NCBI RefSeq assembly: GCF_000208745.1
Contig: NC_030850.1
Location: 31,616,399-31,680,398 of the forward strand
Source of the DNA: Theobroma cacao
Taxonomy: Eukaryota; Streptophyta; Magnoliopsida; Malvales; Malvaceae
Direction of reading: 5' to 3'
DNA length: 64,000 nt
A program made the position numbers and the translations under genes. Of this stretch, positions 58,346-64,000 are shown one piece after another (the stretch's first letter is position 1; the number at the start of each line of letters is the position of its first letter). The notes under the pieces are model-generated. The model was not told where the DNA came from. It searched no databases and saw nothing but the letters and a program-made list of their open reading frames with translations.

Positions 58346-61300
58346 GAAGCTTTGACTGCAGCAATAAAGTGTTCTGTTTGTTTAAAGGGGGCAATCTTGT
58401 ATAAGTAAAGCTCAATAGAAATAGACAAGTATTTTTCTGATTTTACGTTGGGTCAACTGTTCTGAACTTTTATTGATCAATAAGCTTAAGAGGCAGAGTA
58501 GAAAAATGCATGAATGGTGGATGAGGAGAGCCACCTCCAAACCTAACAGTGGCAAAGCGAAACGGGGCAAGGCAACAAAAAGGCGTAATGCATTAATTTA
58601 AATTTGGTCAACTTTATGAAACCTCAATAAATAGGAGAGTGCAACTTCGGGGCAGGCATGCAGCTCTAGGAAGAGCCTGACCTGATGCGACAGAGTCAGC
58701 ATTTAACATTGCAAAAAGCTTTCCCCTTTTTTTTTTCCTTCGAAGAAGAAAACTAATACTTAATGCAATGTGTGGCAGCAGCGAAATTTCAATAGGGTGA
58801 TGGCGTCAGGTTAAGTAGACGTTAATCGGGTTAGCCGTTGGAACGAAGCAGTCATGTTAGGTTGACTCTAGAAACAGCTCCCAGAACTTGCATAGGGTTT
58901 TTCTTTCTTGTAATTTTTTATTTCGTAGCCGTTGGGTGAATAGTGTTGCTCGTGCCTTCGCCTGTAAGGCTTCGACTTTGTCTTCAGTCTAAACAGTGGT
59001 TTCCACATCGATAGAGATCTAAATAAACGGGGTTTTTCTGCTACTTTTGGAAACGCACTTCACAAATAATTCAAATATTATAGTATTCTCTAGAAATTTA
59101 AATATTAAATCACTTTTTCTCTTTCTTTTTCATTAGAGATTGATAATCTTGATTGATATGGATCGTTCTCGACGTGTTGATTGCTTCCACGCTTATTAAA
59201 TTGTTCCAAAACATTAATTATCACTCTTAATTTTACAAAAAATTAAATTGAGATCTTATCAGATGAAAGGTCATGATCATGAACTTAATCATATTTTTCT
59301 ACTAGAATGTATAGGTTTGAAAGTTATGAATCACATGAGTTATGCATGGTTAGGTATCTAGTTCTTGTTACATAGACCGAAATAAAAATAAAAATGGAGA
59401 TTTTCTCATATATTTATACACTAATGCTAGTAACAAGTTTGGTGTTAGATTTGGACTTGAAAATTGAAATTGCTGAGCAAAGGCTAGGAAATAGACATTT
59501 TAGAGGCAGTTGGATTAAATATTGGTCCGAATTATATACCAAAAGCAAGAAAACAAACAAATTATGATATAAAATCATATAAATAATCGAGGTTTTGATC
59601 TTATAAGTTATATTGTTGTTAGCTTGTCTTTGTTGATATCATACGTATGCTACAATATACTGCTGACATTGCATTTTGTCCATAAATAAATGAATATTTT
59701 AAGGCTTCCACTTTTCAAGTTCTAAAACTTCAATTCAAGAATGTCCAAGGATTTGTGATTAAAAAAAATTAAAAATTAATGAGTAGAAGCAGATTCTGTA
59801 ATTAATTAAGTAATTATGTAAATTTTTATACCAAAGTATTTAACTTATTGGTTGGTGAATGATTCTACTATATAAAGAATAAAGTTTAAATTCTTATTTT
59901 CTCAATTACATAAAAAAAAACCCACATACATTTCCAAAATTTCGACAAAGTATGCCTTTTACTTGAAAACTTTAAAACGTAGGGTAAAATACAAGAACTT
60001 GTTGCAATGGCAAAGTGCTCGAGACTGACCAATCCGGTGGAATTCGTTTGTCACATTTTAATGATATTATATTGGTTGAGAAAATAAGAAATGTTGTGGA
60101 GTTGAGAAACATGCAAGTGATTCTATTTTTTGCTTGGGCTGCACTGCACTTCTGAAAAGTGAGTTAGAGGACGACTTGGGAAGTGATTCTAAAGGCAATA
60201 ATTCTACAGATTTAGTGCTTACAGCACAAGAAGCTTTTAAAGGAAAGCAAATCATACGATTCCTCCACAAGAAGGAAAGGGGACGTTGACGTTGAATTCC
60301 CATTAAAAAACAAATAAACAGTTTTGTTCTTGAACTTAATCATTCATCTTTTATACTGACTTATAAAAAAAAACATGTTGCATTTGCACCATCCCAATAT
60401 CTTAGGGTCAAAACAGTGGAGATTGCAAGGATGAAGCTAACCATGTACTCTTCCCTATGTTTGTTGAACAGATATATAATAATCTTATTAGTGGGTTTGC
60501 ACTTTGCACTTTTCTAGGCACCCAAGATTGTTTTTTACAGGTAAAGAAGCCACTTGTGGTCATGTTTTTATTTCATTACTTTTAAACCTTTGGGGCTTCA
60601 TGTGGTACTTGTTGAGTAATTGACTGACTGTGTTGATCTTTTTCATTAGAAAATCAGTCGATGAAAACGGATTGGGCATAGGCTTGAATTACGATCCAAC
60701 AAATTGTGCACTTGAGCCTTAGCTGTTATTGGGCTGGCTGGCAATCGGCCCTCGAGTCTCAGTACGCCTCGGTGTAGGTTAGTATTACTTCTAGATATCG
60801 AACATGGCCCACAGTGGCCCCAGCCTATAAATTTGGGTTGAACTAAATCATTCCTCTTTGGTGCTTATTATTATCTTCTAATATAAAACTCAATGATCTA
60901 AATGTCAAGTAACTACTGACTAGAAGTGTAAATGCAACATGTTAATTAAGACTATTTAATATGTAGGATCAATTTCTTGAAGGTATTATATTGTTACAGG
61001 AACTGGAACAGTGTATATATATATATGAAACTCGTGAAATTAAGATTATTTATTTTGACAAGCTTAAAAATAGAACAAAAATTAAATTGAAATCAATTCT
61101 ATAAATTAAACTTATTCACTTTTTATTTTTGAGAATAGAAAACTTAAATCACTTGAGTGGAGTTTCTCAGAAAATGATCCCAAAATAGCTTGGCAAATGT
61201 CAATAAACAAACCATAGTCTCTCCTTCGTTTGGTTCGCATTCAACTTTTATGTAACGAAGTCAATGGCACGTCAAGTTCTATTAATTGCACTACCTCATA

Positions 61301-63441
61301 AGCTAAGAAAACCAAGGAACCGACCAGGTTTAATTGTTTAAGGTCATAAGCATGACTTGGTTGGTTTTTGGTTAAGCTGGTAGCATTAAAGGCCACGTAT
61401 AAGAGCAGCAATATCTATAAATAATTATAAAGACATGAAAGAGCTCGACTTTATGTTTTTGTCTAGAGATGGACAAAGTCGCAAAAGTCAAAATTAGAAT
61501 TTCATAGATATAATAAAGGAGTAGAAAAATTAGAATGCGAGGAAAATTTGCTGTTTTATTGGGCACAAATTGCAGGAGACCGAAAGTAATGTGCATGTGT
61601 TTGTAGTTAATTTTTTAATTGGCTGAAAATGATGTAGAAAGAATCTGAGCAATCTCGAAGAAGTAGATATTGAGTCTTGATGCCCTCTTCAGAAAGCTCA
61701 ATTAAATATAGATTGGTACGTTTAACAAATGGGACCTTAGCTGTGGGATTCCCTATTTCTAGCGCATTTATACGTGGGGTGATGTCTAGCAGCCAGGGGC
61801 GCCCACATCATCCATGATGCAACATTACTCTGAAGTTGCATCAGAAAAATGAATATTTTTAGACAGTTCTTGCTTACAATGGATCTTGAAAGATTACTGA
61901 TGATGCTGAAGAGAATAGATTTTATGCCCTTTGTTTGATTTTATATGATTAATTAACATCATTAGACCAACGATTTTTTAGCAGAATAATTCATACATTA
62001 ATCTCTCTGACGATCTCCCAGATTAAAATTAGCTTTAATTGTCTCTTTCTTTTTTTCTCCTTTCTACCTTTTACAAACATAGGAAACTAAGAAGAATTGT
62101 TTTAAAAGTGCTCAGCTACTGTTGAAAAAGGTTTCTTTAATTGAATAAACATCTTTAGGTTGAGCAGACAACAAATATATATTGCAAATATGGGCTTGCT
62201 GTAGTGGAGAATAATGGAAATTTTACTAATGTTGAATTACTATAGGTACAAACTTGTAGAACAAGATCTTATTAATGATTTGTAGTACTAGCTACCTATA
62301 TTTCAAGTTAATTGAACAAACCCAATAATTGATCAGAGCATGGTTTTATAAGGGTAAAATCCAACCCAAGAAAAAGAAAGGAAGAAAATTAGAACTCTTA
62401 TCTGTCAAGAACAAGAAAATAATTGATCGTGACAATCTGTAAATTGTAGTGCACTAACTTGAGAGTCACATGAAAAAAATATATACAGGTGATTACTACA
62501 ATATACGCGGTTGCAAGATTGTGACATCCTAAGCGCTACTTTCGTTGAAAGTTTGAAGAAAGCTACACGTAAGCTTTAGATCAACAGCAAGGATTTGAGT
62601 ATTCAGTGTTTTGAGATGCACAAAAGGAATTCTCGTCTTAAAGATGGCTCTCAGATCCCACAACCACCGCCAAGGACAAAAAGGTGCATCATCAAAGCTC
62701 TCATTGCCCCACCACAAGGGTCTTGAATGATCTTGGTTCAATGCTCTTTACAATTACTTGCATGTAGTTCCCAAACCCCCACCAACCTTGAATAGTTTTA
62801 GCTGAGGCTACTGTCATATGAAACAGAAAAACTTTGCCCTACGCTATGTATAAAAATTTAAATTATTCTTCAAGAATCCTACATTATTTGGTCTTGATGG
62901 CGTAATAGCTAATTATATTGTTTTTCCTATAATTTGAATCATTGAATCTTGCTTACAGATATATAATAAGAAGGAACAAATTAAGGTGATATATAAAACA
63001 AAACAAAAAAAATTGTACTTATCCGATGTGAGGGTCACTAGCGACCATATAAATCAACACTTAGTGGAGGAAGGAATTAATAGCAGCCCAACTTGATGAA
63101 ATACGCATAGAACTTAATTATGCTTAATTCAATAAAAAATTGTTGACAAGCTCAAATGATGCTTCCCCTATTAAAATCCATTTTTCGTCCCAGACAAGTA
63201 GTTAGGTGACTTTAACAGCTTTTTGCCAAACTAAGCAAGTTACTGGTTTCAAATCACAAAGACAAGAACAACATTAAAATCACATTTAAGAGCAAAAAAT
63301 TAATAGATGATTTTTTTTTATTTTCTTTGGGAATTGATCCTTGCCTAATTTCCATGAACTTTAATTCCTTCCACCACCAAGTTTGTGGCGAAAATGACCA
63401 GATGTAAAAACCCTTTTCAGCTTTTCTCACTTTTCTCTTTT

Positions 63442-63870
63442 TTACCGTTGACAAATAATTGCAGAGCTAAGCTTCCCTGCCTCCCTAGGCACCAGCTGAC
63501 CTTGCCCCATCACCAAGGATTTGTAGATCTCAACGATCACTTTCTCATCATACTCTTTCATCGGACCCTTCCCGAAGGCAGCAATCCCATCACCTATGGC
63601 TCCTCCGTAGCCAGTATTAATCATCCTGGAGTTGGCGAACCCCAGCATCATCTTCACGTAGGCATCACGTAGCCAAACAAAGAATTTCTTGGGTGAAGGT
63701 ATCCTCAGCTTCGCCTTGACCCTGATCCTCCAGAACCTCCTCCGCCGCGTGGAACCAAGCTCCACCCTGTTCCGCCGTGTCCGTCGTCCCGAACCATTGA
63801 GCTTGACGTAGCCTCTCCTCTTCCAGTACCCTCTCAATCCCTTGTACATGGTCGCAGAAATACCTTCCAT
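63442..63870 (-). CDS. Small basic plant protein of unknown function
   Basis: A single-exon frame of 429 nt, or 142 aa. The N-terminal half is strongly basic (KGLRGYWKRRGYVKLNGSG, RRTRRNRVELGSTRRRRFWRIRVKAKLR). It is followed by SPKKFFVWLRDAYVKMMLGFANSR, a glycine-rich segment, and a C-terminal helix KEYDEKVIVEIYKSLV. The arrangement resembles a family of short, intronless, uncharacterised angiosperm proteins with the YWKRxGYxxLxGSGRR and RRRRFWRI motifs; no biochemical role is known to me. There is no signal peptide or membrane helix. The start at 63870 could instead be the ATG seven codons later (MYKGLRGYW). Confidence 0.8.
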   Translation of the reverse strand: MEGISATMYKGLRGYWKRRGYVKLNGSGRRTRRNRVELGSTRRRRFWRIRVKAKLRIPSPKKFFVWLRDAYVKMMLGFANSRMINTGYGGAIGDGIAAFGKGPMKEYDEKVIVEIYKSLVMGQGQLVPREAGKLSSAIICQR

Positions 63871-64000
63871 GACTGACCTTTCTTACTTTGATCCAGTTTC
63901 TCTCTAGTTCTTTTCTCCAGAGAAAGGAAAATGGAGAAAGAGAGAAGCGGGAGATGGATGAGAGATTGAAGAGGGTGATAAATTTGGTATAAGTGTGAGG

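Larger units (their letters stand above)
53170..63441. other. 10 kb gene-poor region
   Basis: No protein gene is supported. 53170-53680 is the GATL promoter and leader and contains a 125-codon upstream frame (53290-53667). 55480-55980 is a conspicuous GC-richer island with G-box-like motifs. 56300-57720 and 58900-62500 are mostly AT-rich. A possible tRNA-derived SINE relic is at about 58286-58345. Short open frames are compositionally biased. Confidence 0.5.

Overview
This is nuclear DNA of a flowering plant, most likely a woody or rosid-type eudicot. The evidence is AT-rich intergenic DNA, many short phase-matched introns, eroded hAT-type miniature transposons, and proteins that match eudicot families almost end to end. 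I cannot name the species from the sequence. A 70-base run of N (26707-26776) shows that this is an assembled scaffold.

Ten genes can be reconstructed with exon coordinates and intact frames. From left to right: NDT1, a mitochondrial-carrier-family NAD+ transporter (minus, 9 exons, 308 aa); a DUF789 protein with a polyQ N-terminus (plus, 6 exons, 411 aa); a protein with two Myb/SANT-like domains (plus, 4 coding exons, 505 aa); a Di19 drought-responsive zinc-finger protein (minus, 5 exons, 225 aa); an SYP4-group trans-Golgi syntaxin (plus, 8 exons, 322 aa); a type-B response regulator (plus, 5 exons, 432 aa); a COBL7-type COBRA-like GPI-anchored protein (minus, 2 exons, 655 aa); CSLD5, a cellulose-synthase-like D protein (plus, 3 exons, 1170 aa); a GATL-type GT8 glycosyltransferase (minus, 1 exon, 367 aa); and, at the right edge, a small basic plant protein of unknown function (minus, 1 exon, 142 aa). 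Three neighbours within about 17 kb (COBRA-like, CSLD5, GATL) all act on the cell wall. I regard this as proximity, not as a demonstrated cluster.

Layout. 1-4.4 kb is intergenic. 4.4-7.9 kb is NDT1. 8.1-15.5 kb is AT-rich and carries three recognisable hAT-like elements (8780-9456, 10494-11441, 11873-12319). 15.6-22.7 kb holds DUF789 and the double Myb/SANT gene. 23.3-25.9 kb is Di19, convergent with the Myb gene. 26.4-27.1 kb is another probable MITE, interrupted by the N gap. 28.5-30.6 kb is the syntaxin. 31.7-34.0 kb is a shuffled, broken partial copy of the neighbouring response-regulator/COBRA-like locus. 34.4-39.6 kb is that intact locus, tail to tail. 42.4-46.3 kb is CSLD5, 52.1-53.2 kb is GATL, and 53.2-63.4 kb is a 10 kb gene-poor stretch.

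The observations most worth a second look are: an AT-AC (U12-type) intron in Di19; a GC-AG intron in DUF789; the inverted/deleted chimeric copy at 31.7-34.0 kb, bounded by near-identical 27-bp direct repeats; and the hAT elements with recognisable 8-bp target-site duplications. I found no convincing undescribed multi-gene system.
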